Notes under the pieces: generated by a model
What the model saw: only the letters and a program-made list of their open reading frames with translations
The model's database searches: none
Told to the model about the DNA's origin: nothing
Source of the DNA: Bufo bufo
Lineage: Eukaryota; Chordata; Amphibia; Anura; Bufonidae
Assembly (NCBI RefSeq): GCF_905171765.1
Contig: NC_053394.1
Coordinates: 161,231,183 to 161,295,182, forward strand
DNA length: 64,000 nt
Direction: 5' to 3'
Shown: positions 53,697 to 64,000 of the stretch, one piece after another
How positions within the stretch are numbered: position 1 is the stretch's first letter
Layout of the letters: each line of letters starts with the position of its first letter
Made by a program: the position numbers and the translations under genes

Positions 53697-56600
53697 ATGG
53701 TACTAAAGCTTAGCACTCTCAATGTGAGGGGACTGAATAGTCCTCACAAGCGCAACCTGATGTGGAGGGAGGCCCTCTCCCTGCAGTGTGACATATTCTG
53801 TGCCCAAGAGACACATCTAATAGCTGCTGATGCTGACCGCCTTAAACACAGATGTTTTCCAGTTGTTCTCCAGGCTCATTGTTCCAAGAAGAAAAGAGGG
53901 GTACTGCTAGCAATCAAAAATACTGTGGCGTACACTGCTGTGTCCTCTAGTGTCGACTCCGGAGGGCGGTACATCATTCACGTCTGCTACCTAAACAACA
54001 TCCTATACACCTTGGTAAGTCTCTATGCACCCAATACACACTCCCAACGTTTCCTCCAGAGACTCCTTAATAAGGTCCAGTCTGTTCAACAAGGAAGGGT
54101 CCTTATTTGTGGAGATTTTAACTTAGTCCCTGATGCATCTGTGGACTCCTCCTCCACCACGAGAAGGAATCCTAACATGCTACTGAACCTTCTTTCCAAA
54201 TTGGCCTTATACGACATTTGGCGTCTACACCACGCCACAGAACGAGACTACACCTATTTCTCCCCCTCACATATGTCGTATTCTCGCATAGACCTTGTGT
54301 TGGTTGATAGAGATTCCCTATCGTCCACCACTGGCTCAGACATTGGAACGATATCGTGGTCAGACCATGCCCCCGTTTCAGTAACATTCTCAGAACAATA
54401 TAACCGCCCTTCGAACTCGACGTGGAGAATAAATGAATACTTACTAGCTGACTTGGATTGCCAAGCAGAGGTGAAAGTCGCATTATCTGAATACTTTCAA
54501 AATAATGTAGGCTCAGTGGATAACCCATCTATCACCTGGGTAGCACACAAAGCCTTTGTGAGAGGCATTTTTATTAAACTTGGGCACAGAGCTAAAAAGA
54601 AAAGAGAGCACCTCACCACATACCTATTAAACAAAATCCGTGCACTGGAGATTCTGAATAAAGCATCACCTACTCCTAGTTATTCAGAAGAGCTATGCTC
54701 TCTCAGGTCTCAGCTAAGGGAGCACATGCTGCATAAATATGAGCTGTCCTTGAAAAAAACTAAAGCCATGTATTATTCTCAAGCAAATAAAGCAGGGAAA
54801 ATATTAGCCAATAGAATCAAACGTAAAGCCCAGAATTCCCGGATTGCTTTTCTCTGGAATCCCTCCAAAACTCATAAATTATTTGACCCTAAAGAGATAG
54901 CAAATAGGTTCAGGTCCTTTTATTCACAGTTATATAATCTAACTGATAATAAGGAGGTGGTTCAACCTTCTGAACAGGTCATCTGTAATTTCCTTGACTC
55001 CCTATCATTGCCTTCCATGTCAGAAGAGCAAAAAACTAAACTTTGTTTGCCCATCACACTAGAGGAAGTACAAAGTATTATCAAACAGCTTCCCCATCAT
55101 AAAAGTCCTGGACCGGACGGCTTGTCCAACTCCTATTATAAGCTTTTTACAGATATTCTAGGTCCGCATCTTTACTCATCCTTAGCAAGGACCATGTTAG
55201 ATGGTTATATGCCTAAAGAGATGCTGGAAGCCACTATCGTCACTTTACCTAAACCTGGAAAAGAACCCACTGTCCCCCAAAACTTCCGTCCTATTTCCCT
55301 CCTCAACACTGACCTAAAAATCTATGCCAAACTGCTTGCGAATAGATTGGCGGTGAACATCCCATCTTTGATAGCCCCTGACCAGGTCGGTTTTGTCACG
55401 GGGAGGCAAATCACTGACAACTCCAGAAGAGTACTAAACCTCCTTGACAGAGTCAACAAACAGCGAATTCCTGCAGTGTTCCTCACGTTGGACGCTGAGA
55501 AGGCATTCGACCGTGTGAACTGGTCGTTTGCCTTCTCGGTGCTCCAAAAGATGGGCTTTCCTGATGCTGCCATCAGGGCTATTGGTGCACTATATAAGGG
55601 CCCTGCTGCCCGTGTTTTAACCAATGGGGTGCTGTCAGATCCTTTCAATCTCTCAAACGGTACAAGGCAGGGGTGCCCCCTCTCCCCCCTCATTTTTATT
55701 CTATCCCTGGAACCATTAGCGCAGGCTATTAGACAAAGCGAGAATATATCAGGAATCAGGATAGGTGACAGGCAACACATCCTCTCTTTGTATGCGGATG
55801 ACATAATCCTTTCCATAACCAACCCAACCACATCCCTTCATGAAGTGAAAAAGATCATTCACACCTATGGATCGTTATCATTTTATAAACTAAATGAGAG
55901 TAAGTCCCAAGCCCTCCCTTTTTTCATCTCTAACCACACCCTAAACCAGCTAAAACAAACTTACCCCTGGGATTGGCAGACTGCAGGAGTCCAATACCTT
56001 GGGGTTCAGCTTACCCCCACCATAGCAAAATTATATGAGGCAAACTTTCCCAACTTCCTCTTAGAGTTTCAAAAAGAATTGGACAGTTTATCGAAAATAG
56101 AGCTCTCATGGTTAGGCAGGATAGCAGCCTTTCAACAGCATGTGCTCCCAAAGCTCCTCTATTTATTCAGAATTCTCCCAGTAGACCTCCCCAATACATT
56201 TTTTAATACGGCCACTAAGCTACTGAATAGGTTTATTTGGAGGAAAGGTCCACCTCGCATTGCTAGGTCAATTATGTCCAAATTTAAGAAAGTGGGCGGC
56301 CTAAACCTCCCGAATATCTATGATTACTACTTGGCCACTAGAGTTCAACAACTCAAGGAATGGTGGGCCGCTGACAATCCCAAACATTGGGTACACATAG
56401 AACAAACCCTTGCTCCAACCCATAACTTAAAAGCAATACTGTTAGCCTCCCTTTTCAAGGGGATACCGTCACGGTCCCTTCCGTATTTACTCGCCACTTC
56501 CCTGAAGTTCTGGAAAAAATATCATAGTGGGGGTCGTGGAATGTCCGCTTCCATAGCGAAAATAATCCCTATAGAGTCACTGCAATGCCTAATTCCTGAT

Positions 56601-57455
56601 CTCTCCTTAGAGAAATGGAGGGAGGGAGGGGTAACAACAGTAGCTGACTTGCTACAGATGGGGGTCCTAGACTCATTTGAAAACCTGCAAAACCGCTTCA
56701 ACATACACAAAAGCGACTTTTATAAGTATTTGAGGATTCGCCATCTATTAGCTACTAACCCTAAGCTTGAAGTTCACTCACACGTTGAGCTCCTAACTCA
56801 ATGGAACCTCCCACAATCCAAGTGGAAGGGAATACGCCCTCTCTATACGTACCTGGGAAACAAAAATTCCTTTGTAAAAACATCGCCCATCATCGCTTGG
56901 GAGCAAGATTTAGACCGCAGTATCCCCCCAGCGCAGTGGTCCACAGCTATTATCTACGCAACTAAACGACTGAAATGTGTATCACATCTTGAAGCTTACT
57001 CGAAAACTTTACTCAGATGGTATTTTACTCCTCTGAGACTGAGCCGTATTTATCCAGGTGTGGAGCCGCTATGCTGGAGAGGATGTGGTGATAGAGGGAC
57101 CCTGGTACATATATTATGGAGCTGCCCTTTACTGATTGACTTATGGTCAAGCATTTTCCAATTAGTGGGAAAGGTAGCTGGACGCAAACTGGACAGAGAC
57201 CCAGCTTTGGCTTTACTTTTTATTAACATAACGGAAATACCGTATAAATCTAGGACCATAGCCATGCATCTGTTCCTGGCCACAAAATTAGCTATAACCA
57301 GATATTGGAAAAGCATAAATATCCCGACTGTACAGGAAATCATTAATTCAGTAGATACTACCAGGTCCTTTGAAAAAATGATCGCACATAAAGGCTTCGC
57401 GCTTTGCAGATTTGAAAAAGAATGGGCGCAATGGAGCAACCCACCTGGGGATTGA
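53697..57455 (+). CDS. L1 ORF2 protein (endonuclease and reverse transcriptase)
   Basis: A 1,252-codon uninterrupted ORF starting at ATG 53697. The apurinic-type endonuclease occupies roughly residues 1-235, with NVRGLN, QETH, GDFN (about 147) and SDHAPV (about 221) motifs carrying its metal-binding and catalytic residues. Reverse transcriptase spans about 450-780, with the LDAEKAFDRV block, TRQGCPLSP and catalytic YADD (about 698-701). A C-terminal CX3CX7HX4C knuckle lies near 1125-1142. It nicks target DNA and primes cDNA synthesis from L1 RNA. All catalytic residues I can locate are present, so the protein is predicted competent. The relic at 1-975 is from a related element. Confidence 0.93.
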   Translation: MVLKLSTLNVRGLNSPHKRNLMWREALSLQCDIFCAQETHLIAADADRLKHRCFPVVLQAHCSKKKRGVLLAIKNTVAYTAVSSSVDSGGRYIIHVCYLNNILYTLVSLYAPNTHSQRFLQRLLNKVQSVQQGRVLICGDFNLVPDASVDSSSTTRRNPNMLLNLLSKLALYDIWRLHHATERDYTYFSPSHMSYSRIDLVLVDRDSLSSTTGSDIGTISWSDHAPVSVTFSEQYNRPSNSTWRINEYLLADLDCQAEVKVALSEYFQNNVGSVDNPSITWVAHKAFVRGIFIKLGHRAKKKREHLTTYLLNKIRALEILNKASPTPSYSEELCSLRSQLREHMLHKYELSLKKTKAMYYSQANKAGKILANRIKRKAQNSRIAFLWNPSKTHKLFDPKEIANRFRSFYSQLYNLTDNKEVVQPSEQVICNFLDSLSLPSMSEEQKTKLCLPITLEEVQSIIKQLPHHKSPGPDGLSNSYYKLFTDILGPHLYSSLARTMLDGYMPKEMLEATIVTLPKPGKEPTVPQNFRPISLLNTDLKIYAKLLANRLAVNIPSLIAPDQVGFVTGRQITDNSRRVLNLLDRVNKQRIPAVFLTLDAEKAFDRVNWSFAFSVLQKMGFPDAAIRAIGALYKGPAARVLTNGVLSDPFNLSNGTRQGCPLSPLIFILSLEPLAQAIRQSENISGIRIGDRQHILSLYADDIILSITNPTTSLHEVKKIIHTYGSLSFYKLNESKSQALPFFISNHTLNQLKQTYPWDWQTAGVQYLGVQLTPTIAKLYEANFPNFLLEFQKELDSLSKIELSWLGRIAAFQQHVLPKLLYLFRILPVDLPNTFFNTATKLLNRFIWRKGPPRIARSIMSKFKKVGGLNLPNIYDYYLATRVQQLKEWWAADNPKHWVHIEQTLAPTHNLKAILLASLFKGIPSRSLPYLLATSLKFWKKYHSGGRGMSASIAKIIPIESLQCLIPDLSLEKWREGGVTTVADLLQMGVLDSFENLQNRFNIHKSDFYKYLRIRHLLATNPKLEVHSHVELLTQWNLPQSKWKGIRPLYTYLGNKNSFVKTSPIIAWEQDLDRSIPPAQWSTAIIYATKRLKCVSHLEAYSKTLLRWYFTPLRLSRIYPGVEPLCWRGCGDRGTLVHILWSCPLLIDLWSSIFQLVGKVAGRKLDRDPALALLFINITEIPYKSRTIAMHLFLATKLAITRYWKSINIPTVQEIINSVDTTRSFEKMIAHKGFALCRFEKEWAQWSNPPGD

Positions 57456-57855
57456 CATATTGTCATTATTAAACTATGACATAGATGCTAATTGGGTACA
57501 CATGGAAATGTTTGAACAGAATGCTACTTAGGATGTACACCTTACAGCTTTGGCCTTTCTTTATAATCTCTGCCAAACTCCTTTTATTTCTCCCCTTACT
57601 TTTCCCTTTGCTTTTGTCTATTTCCCATGTTCACTGTGTTAGATATTGCCACTGGAATGTACTGAGGCTATACCAACTGTCATAAAGATGTAACTAATGG
57701 AGTACATGTTGACATCTTGCTCCTATGAATAATTTACATACTAACATAATATGACCCGTTATGTGGGTAATATGTACGATTCCTTGGAATATTGTTTTCT
57801 TTGACTTATGCAAAAACCAATAAAGATTTATTGAAAGATAAAAAGATGACGACAG

Positions 57856-58270
57856 CCAGCCATAGGTGCATCCCAACACAAGGACCACCCCGGAGTAATC
57901 CCCGGTGAAATCACGCTTTTAGGGCATTGACTCTTCTTGTAGGAGTGGTGCTCAAACTGCTAGGGTGCATCTGTGGGACCCTCTTTCAGAGATGATGTCC
58001 CCCACCCAACTCTCAAAATGCTGAGGGGTCTTCAGGAGAGGTGGGCAGTCGAGCTGGGCTATCAGACGGTCAACTCTGTAGCTGTGATGTCATCCTTCCT
58101 ACAAAATGGACATATCCACGCCCTCAACTAGGAATATAACATATTAATCATTTCCAGGCAATAATTGAATGTTATATCAATAGAGGAGAAGCAGGAAAGT
58201 GGAAAGAAACCAGACATGAACCAAAACTCAGATAATGATTGATACAAGAAATCAGAGTTAATTCTTTCCT
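57856..58270 (+). repeat. Tandem duplication copy A, right part
   Basis: Continues copy A after the L1. Shares GTAGGAGTGGTGCTCAAACT and ATCAGACGGTCAACTCTGTA with 58590-58740. Confidence 0.75.
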
Positions 58271-58905
58271 GACACATTTTCTCCTCTTTTGATCATTACA
58301 TTATTACTCATATATGCATTTCTCATTTGTTAGCTAACTACCTGTCCATAAATGGCTACTTAGACTTCCCGTACTTCATGAAGTATCCAGATAAGCTGCA
58401 TAGATCATGGGATGTTAGACATCCATTCCTGGTTGTCTGATAGTAGTCATTTCATCTAAACATTAACAAATCTTTATGTGGTTATTGACAGCACACACCT
58501 ACATCATTATCTTATAGAATGATGATAGCGAGAGGAGCATCCCAACACAAGTACCACCCTGGAGTAATTCCCCAGTGAAATCACTCAGGGCATTGACTCT
58601 TGTAGGAGTGGTGCTCAAACTGCTAGGATGCATCTGTGGGACCCTCTTTCAAAGATGATGTCCTCCACTTGACTGAGGGGTCTTCAGGAGAGGTGGGAAG
58701 TCGAGCTAGGCTATCAGACGGTCAACTCTGTAGCTATGATGTCATCCTTCCTTCAAAATGGACATGTGCACACCTGCAAGGAAGAATACAACATATAAAT
58801 CGTTTTCAGGCAATTGTGGAGGCAATAGAGGAGAAATATAAAATTTGATGTAAACTAGAAATAAACCAAAACCCTGGTAACGATTGACACAAGAAATTAT
58901 TTCAA
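58271..58905 (+). repeat. Tandem duplication copy B
   Basis: Uninterrupted second copy of the roughly 650-bp unit, clearly diverged from copy A by substitutions and small indels. Identity of the unit unknown. Confidence 0.75.
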
Positions 58906-59032
58906 CTTCTAGAACAATGGTCTCCAACCTCTGGCTCAGCAAGTGCTACTGTAGAAATACAACTCCCATCATCCCATAATAGCCAGCAACTGTCAGAACA
59001 TGTTTGGAGTTGTTTTCCACTCACCAAACATC
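58906..59032. other. Short unassigned sequence
   Basis: Includes ATACAACTCCCATCATCCC, a degenerate form of a very common vertebrate repeat motif. Nothing else seen. Confidence 0.4.
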
Positions 59033-59354
59033 TCAGGAGAAATTTATCAAGAGCAGGGGGGATGCATTTAATTTATAATGAAGTTCATGTTTGGTTAAAA
59101 ATTAAGTGCATCCTCTGACAGTCTATGCACCCTGAATTAATTCTTGGCCAGCTCACAGCTGCCATAGATTTCGGTCATCATTTACAGCAGAAAACTGGCA
59201 TACATTAAGTAAATCTTCTGGGGCTGATGTCCAAGCCCACCCCTTTCAAAAAATGGAGAGGCTGGCAGTAAAACGCCATTTACAAACATTTTAAACAGAA
59301 TTTGCAACCTTTGTTTATCAGTTTTCTGGTGTACAAGAATGATAAATCTCTCCT
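59033..59354. mobile_element. MITE with AGAAATTTATCA ends
   Basis: GGAGAAATTTATCAAGAG at the left and GAATGATAAATCTCTCC at the right are inverted. The interior has no coding sequence. Confidence 0.6.
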
Positions 59355-59393
59355 TGTGCTGTGGACTACCAAAAGCAGTGGACATAATAATTA

Positions 59394-59487
59394 GGCTACT
59401 TTCACACTCGCGTTTGGTGCGGATCCGTCATGGATCTGCACAATGGATCCGTTCAGATAATACAACCGTCTGCATCCGTTCTGAATG
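59394..59487 (+). mobile_element. Harbinger-like MITE, left fragment
   Basis: TTA followed by GGCTACTTTCACACTCGCGT, same family as 41404 and 48295. Cut by the Gypsy LTR at 59488; its right half is not in the window. Confidence 0.75.
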
Positions 59488-60166
59488 TGTAACGGTCACG
59501 TCCACACACACACAGGGGGAAGGATAGTGACCACTGCGCTCCACCCTCACCCCTGGCCCTGCCTACTTGCCTCACGAGTCCTGATGACAGGGGACAACAG
59601 TCCCTAACTTAGGATACGTGCAGGGAAGACAGACAAGACAAAATACGGAACATGAACGGACCGGGTCAGAACCAAGAGAGCTACGCAGTACAAAGGGTTA
59701 AGCAAAGAATGGTCAGGAGAAGCCGGGGTCAAATACCAGGAGAGAAGTACAAGAGGAGTCCTAAGAGAGTAGTCAGGTGGGAGCCGAGGTCACAATACCA
59801 GGACGGATGCGCAGTACAGGAGGAGCAGGCAAAAGGATCGTCAGGGAACGGAATCAGGTGAGTATTCAGTAGTCCAAGAAATAGCCAGGAACCTAGAAAT
59901 TAACAGGCAACCTGTGGCTAACAGGCTGCCTGTATTTATAGTGGGGAGTGAGGGTCATGTGACGTGGCCAGAGTCACATGACCGACAGACCAACCAGTTG
60001 AGCACCGAGTGATCAGCTCGGCGCTCAAGGCAGACTTAGGAGCAGGGAGCCACCCAGCAGTAAAGCCGCCCTGGGAATGAGGTCAAACACAGATCCTCAT
60101 TCCCAAAGCTAAGCAACAGTTCTGCGGGCAATGGGGGACCGAGTGCACCTTCGGAACCCCGTTACA
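59488..60166 (-). repeat. Gypsy LTR, minus strand, with polypurine stub
   Basis: Same LTR family as 37425 and 42618. The plus strand runs TGTAACGGTC to CCCCGTTACA. It is followed by GTACCCCCC, the complement of the polypurine tract, so it is the 3' LTR of a minus-strand copy whose interior is cut off by the next element. Confidence 0.88.
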
Positions 60167-60175
60167 GTACCCCCC

Positions 60176-60719
60176 TGTGGCAAATCCAGCCACATTGAGA
60201 ACCTATTCAAGTGAATTTTGGATATGTTATCCTGGTTAAATTGATATAAGTTTTATGTATGTAACCTGTAAACTCACAAAGTTGTAAAAATGTATAAGAG
60301 TAACTTTCCAGCTTAGGAGATAGTTGAGAAGATACAGTGATTGACTCAATTAGCTCCAAACAGAGGGGAGGAATATGCTGGGTGGGTTTCTATTGTCCCA
60401 TTGTGTAGTAACTTTTCAGTTTAGGAGATAATTGGGGAGATACAGTGATCGATTCAATTATCTCCTAGACAGAGGGGAGGAATATGTGTGGGTTGTAACT
60501 ACAATGTTATTGCTTAATGTATGATAATGTGTGTGTCCCTCTCCTTCATGGGAGCATGTAATAAAAAGGGCTGCAAGCTAGCGGCCAGGCAGTTCACCTC
60601 CAAGCTATGTGTCGTCTAGTTCTTGGAGGGATGGGATATACACACGCTACTTGCATTTCATTCTTATTGTTCCTGTCTACCAGCGGAGATACTGCACTTC
60701 ACCCTGCCTCTCCGCTACA
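60176..60719 (+). repeat. LTR of the Gmr1-like element (544 bp)
   Basis: TGTGGCAAAT to GCTACA. Contains two direct repeats of about 107 bp (from 60301 and 60409; shared AGATACAGTGAT and CAGAGGGGAGGAATATG) in probable U3, and AATAAAAAGGGCTGCAAG, which could serve as TATA or polyadenylation signal, near 60560. Confidence 0.8.
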
Positions 60720-60856
60720 ATTGGTGGCAAGCGACGGGATTCGAATCTCACAGCAGAAGACCGTTCAGCTGTTTTATTTGATACGAACAGAAAGGAACCT
60801 CATCCGTACAAAGTCATCGTTCGTGAGTATGCGGATTTTATGCGAACAGATGACGA

Positions 60857-63800
60857 ATGGGGACGGATTATACCAGGCTGAAAAGAGAAACGCTAAAGGC
60901 ATTACTGGAAGCCAGAGGAATTATTGCCAGTAACAAAGCGAAAAAAGTCATTATTGCAGAACTCATGGAGGGCGATCAAGCAGCAGTTACACCAGCAGCC
61001 ACGGAAACATATAGCTCAGCATGGGCCAACGAAATGAGGATAAGGCTGGCATTTTTTCCGTTGCCACATTCCCAGGAATTTCTTGAAAGGACATCAGCTG
61101 ATATTAATGAATATCTAGCGGCCACCCGACCAAACCTCACTTCAGCTGGGGGAGCAAACCCTCCTGCATATCCGGTAATATCAGAAAAACAGAAATTACC
61201 GCACCATGCATTTAAAACCTATGTGGAAACAGAGGACATTGATGGGTACCTGCAGGACTTCGAAAGATTATGCCAGCTGCATAAAATCGATCCTGCGGAT
61301 AAGGTACCCCTATTGGCCGGCAAATTGTCGGGTAGGGCAGCGGAAGCATACCGGACTATGCCAGATGAGGACAGCACAGATTATCAAAAGGTAAAACAAG
61401 CCATATTGACCCGGTATGCCATTACCCCTGAGGCATACCGCCAGCGCTTTCGGGAGCTAAAGAAAACCGAGAGAGATACCCACAAGGAATGGGGACATAG
61501 ATTGACCCGTGCTGCTAAAGGATGGGTACAAGCAGCACAGGTAACCCAGCTGGAAGAGCTGTTACAATTGTTATTACTGGAGCAATTTTTTCAAGGACTG
61601 TCTGACGAATTACAAAACTGGTTACGGGATCGCAAACCCAATACCGTACATGTGGCAGCTACTATCGCAGACGAGTACCAAGATGCCCGGCGGGCACAGA
61701 AGGTTGCACAACGACCCCTTTCCGGGGCCCCTACAACTAACCCCGTTCCAGCACCCATTCCAGCATCCAGTCCAGCACCCTACAGATCGAGTGGGGGCAA
61801 CTACCAACAAGCACCCAGATACCAGTCTCGCCCTCAGGTCAGATGCCATATTTGCAAGCAGCAGGGGCACATCCAGAAAGATTGTCCCAGGAACCGAAAC
61901 CGTTCCAACTGGGGAAACCCTAGCCAGCAGATTCATCGCCCAGCGGCAGTACACTGCTTCCAAAATGAGTTTTCCCAGCAGCAATTGGTGCCAATGCCTC
62001 CAGGGGAGCCCTTGGGCATTCTACACGAGGCCAACCCGATACAGGCAGCCTCGGACAACAGACAAGGACATTGCCAGGCCGTCCACCTAGATGGCAGGAG
62101 CCACCAGGGATTACGAGACTCTGGCGCCACCATCACCTTGGTCCGGAATCACTTGATCCCTGCTCACCAGCTCACCGGTGAATGTGTAGCTGTTCGAGTC
62201 GCCGGGGGTAATATCTACAAGATTCCTACTGCCCGGGTACATTTGAATTGGGGAGCGGGGTCTGGAAATGTGGAAGTGGGGCTCCTGCAAGATTTGCCAG
62301 CGGATATTATTTTGGGCAACGATTTGGGGGAGCTGACTTCGGCGTTTGTGCCACAACGGAACCTCCAGGAAGCTTTACCTGTTGTTACCAGGCAGCAGGC
62401 CCGCACCAACCCACCGGCAAATCACTCTGAGGCTCAGGTAAGGAACAATACCCCTGTTATCCCTTGGGCCCCCCCATTAGAGTTTGGTAGTGAGGTAGCT
62501 AATGACCCTTCCTTGCAAGTATATAAAGATAAAGTAGCAGGAAGCCAAACTGGGTTAGAGGGGGGGAGATATGGGTGGGAAAAGGGGTTACTGTATAGAT
62601 ATGCAGAGAAGACAGTAGCCGGTACAGTTCCCGTATCTATGCGACAGTTAGTAGTACCTAAGAGATACCGACGTGAGTTACTACGCATTGCTCATGACAT
62701 CCCCCTGTCAGGACACTTAGGCGTTAGTCGGACTAAACACCGGCTAACGCAGAACTTCTTTTGGCCCGGTATCTCCAAAGACATTCGGCAGTATTGCCAA
62801 ACGTGTGACACCTGCCAACGAGTAGGGAAGCGAGGAGATAAATATAAGGCTAAGTTACACTCCCTCCCTATAATTGAAGAACCCTTCAGTAGGGTAGCTG
62901 TTGACATTATTGGACCCCTAGCTAAACCCGGCCCCTCGGGGAAGCGGTTTATCCTGACGGTAGTAGATTACGCCACCCGTTACCCTGAGGCAGTGGCATT
63001 GACTAATATTCATGCCGAGACCGTAGCCGAGGCCCTTATTAAAATATTCTCTCGCATGGGTTTCCCCCAAGAGATTATTTCTGATAGGGGCACCCAGTTC
63101 ACCGCTGAAGTCACCCGCCAGTTGTGGAAAACATGTGGGGTAAAGCCGATTATAAACTCGGCCTACCACCCCCAGTCTAATGGGCTCTGTGAACGCTTTA
63201 ACGGAACATTGAAACAAATGCTCCGTACGTTCATGGAGACCCAGAAGAACTGGGAGCGGTTTTTGCCCCACCTGTTGTTCGCATACAGGGAGGTACCTCA
63301 AGAGTCCACTGGGTTCTCACCTTTCGAGTTATTGTTTGGAAGGAGGGTAAGGGGCCCCTTAGATTTAATCCGGGAACATTGGGAGGGGGAAGTCACGATA
63401 GAGGGTACCCCTGTTGTACCATATGTGCTGGAGTTTCGGGACCGCTTGGAGGAGCTAACCGAGACCGTACGCTCTAACCTCCAGGCGGCCCAGAACCGGC
63501 AGCGCTGATGGTATGATAGAGGTGCCAGGGACCGCAGTTTTCAAGTGGGGGAAAAGGTGTTGATCCTTAAACCTGTTAAGAATGATAAACTGCAGGCTTC
63601 CTGGCAGGGCCCATACAAGGTGGTGGAACAAGTCTGTGACACCACCTATGTGATCGGTCCATGTACTGGAGCAGGAGTTAGTCGGATGCTCCATGTTAAC
63701 ATGTTAAAACCATATCATGAACGCCCAGAGGAGGTAAATGCTATTTGCGCCTCTGCTGCAGAAGATATGGACAATTTACCTCTCCCTGATCTCCTGGGAA

Positions 63801-64000
63801 TGGAGAACCGGAACGAAGACCTGGGAGAGGTACAATTGGGGGAAAGATTAAACCCGCAGGAAAGGGACCAGATTGTAGATCTCTTACGAGAGAAAAGCGA
63901 AACCTTCTCTAATGTACCAGGGTATACCCCCCTAGCCACTCACCGAGTGGAGACCCCTGGTCAGCTGCCCATGCGTCAACCCCCTTACCGCATCCCTGAA
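60857..64000 (+). pseudogene. Gmr1-like gag-pol with SCAN-like domain and one nonsense codon
   Basis: From ATG 60857 an 883-codon frame. A Gag core is followed by a helical block (about residues 192-285; PEAYRQRFRELKK, then LLLLEQFFQGLSDELQNWL) that closely resembles the vertebrate SCAN domain. Next come zinc knuckle CHICKQQGHIQKDC (about 330) and protease RDSGAT (about 419). Integrase follows with an HHCC zinc region (about 611-655), Asp in VDIIGP (681), Asp in SDRG (741) and Glu in CERFNG (777). The frame is closed by TGA at 63506-63508 and then continues open to 64000 through a GPY/F-like region into the start of reverse transcriptase (RQPPYRIPE). One point stop, probably CGA to TGA, is the only lesion seen. 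Confidence 0.88.

Larger units (their letters stand above)
52027..57839 (+). mobile_element. Full-length L1 (Tx1-type) retrotransposon
   Basis: A 5.8-kb non-LTR retrotransposon with short 5' UTR, two uninterrupted ORFs and a 3' end AATAAAGATTTATTGAAAG. It is flanked by a perfect 16-bp target duplication AAAAAGATGACGACAG (52011-52026 and 57840-57855). The nick site on the opposite strand is TTTTT/A, the L1 endonuclease preference. The intact target duplication, full length and open ORFs indicate a recent insertion. Confidence 0.93.
60176..64000 (+). mobile_element. Gmr1-like Gypsy retrotransposon, 5' part
   Basis: LTR (60176-60719), then TTGGTGGCAAGCGAC as a probable primer site (tRNA not assigned), gag from 60857, protease, integrase and the start of reverse transcriptase, running off the window. 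Integrase lies before reverse transcriptase, the order known for Gmr1-like Gypsy elements and otherwise for Copia. Confidence 0.88.

Noticed and set aside
60720..60745. Assigning a specific tRNA primer to the Gmr1-like element
   Set aside because: The site resembles a tRNA 3' end complement including a T-loop-like GATTCGAATC, but the spacing to CCA is off by one, so no tRNA is named.

Overview
The window is vertebrate nuclear DNA, almost certainly from a frog or toad. The evidence is a mix typical of anuran genomes: Tx1-type L1, DIRS, Ty3/Gypsy chromovirus and Gmr1-like retroelements, many palindromic DNA transposons flanked by TTAA or TAA, hAT elements with tandem subterminal repeats, and an endogenous gammaretrovirus. 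The host coding exons read as an amphibian pi-class glutathione S-transferase. A toad is plausible, but I could not check the species.

Host gene (minus strand, about 3786-17064). I recognise the 5' half of a GSTP1-type gene. It has a CpG-rich TATA promoter and non-coding exon 1 (about 16988-17034), exon 2 (4472-4507, including catalytic Tyr7) and exon 3 (3786-3892, with Trp38 and Lys44). The start codon is split A|TG across intron 1. Exons 4 onward were not found and probably lie left of position 1. Intron 1 is about 12.5 kb and intron 3 runs off the left edge. Both are filled with transposons.

Provirus (4516-12944, minus strand, sense to the gene). It is a gammaretrovirus-like ERV with two 404-bp LTRs differing at only two positions, 4-bp AGAG target duplications, a tRNA-Lys3-type primer site, intact pro-pol, and damaged gag and env. 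It sits inside the polypyrimidine tract of the exon 2 splice acceptor. Only 8 intronic bases remain between the 3' LTR and exon 2. This is the most striking observation in the window.

Upstream of the gene (17327-23338) is a 6-kb fold-back element: terminal inverted repeats enclosing two oppositely oriented arrays of a 177-bp repeat. It begins about 260 bp upstream of the TATA box.

23.4-31 kb holds TTAA-flanked elements, a roughly 350-bp AT-rich tandem array, a 30-bp minisatellite and hairpins. 31-37.4 kb is a decayed autonomous hAT transposon: 101-bp 5' subterminal repeats, BED-finger transposase pseudogene, and a 93-bp 3' satellite. 37.4-43.2 kb is a Ty3/Gypsy chromovirus with both LTRs, broken by a retroposon carrying a hammerhead-ribozyme-like fold and by a Harbinger-like MITE. 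43.2-50.2 kb is more palindromic elements. 52027-57839 is a full-length L1 with two open ORFs and a 16-bp target duplication. 59.5-64 kb carries a Gypsy LTR and the 5' part of a Gmr1-like element with integrase ahead of reverse transcriptase and a SCAN-like Gag domain.

Apart from the GSTP exons I see no convincing host coding sequence. No tRNA, rRNA or CRISPR was seen.
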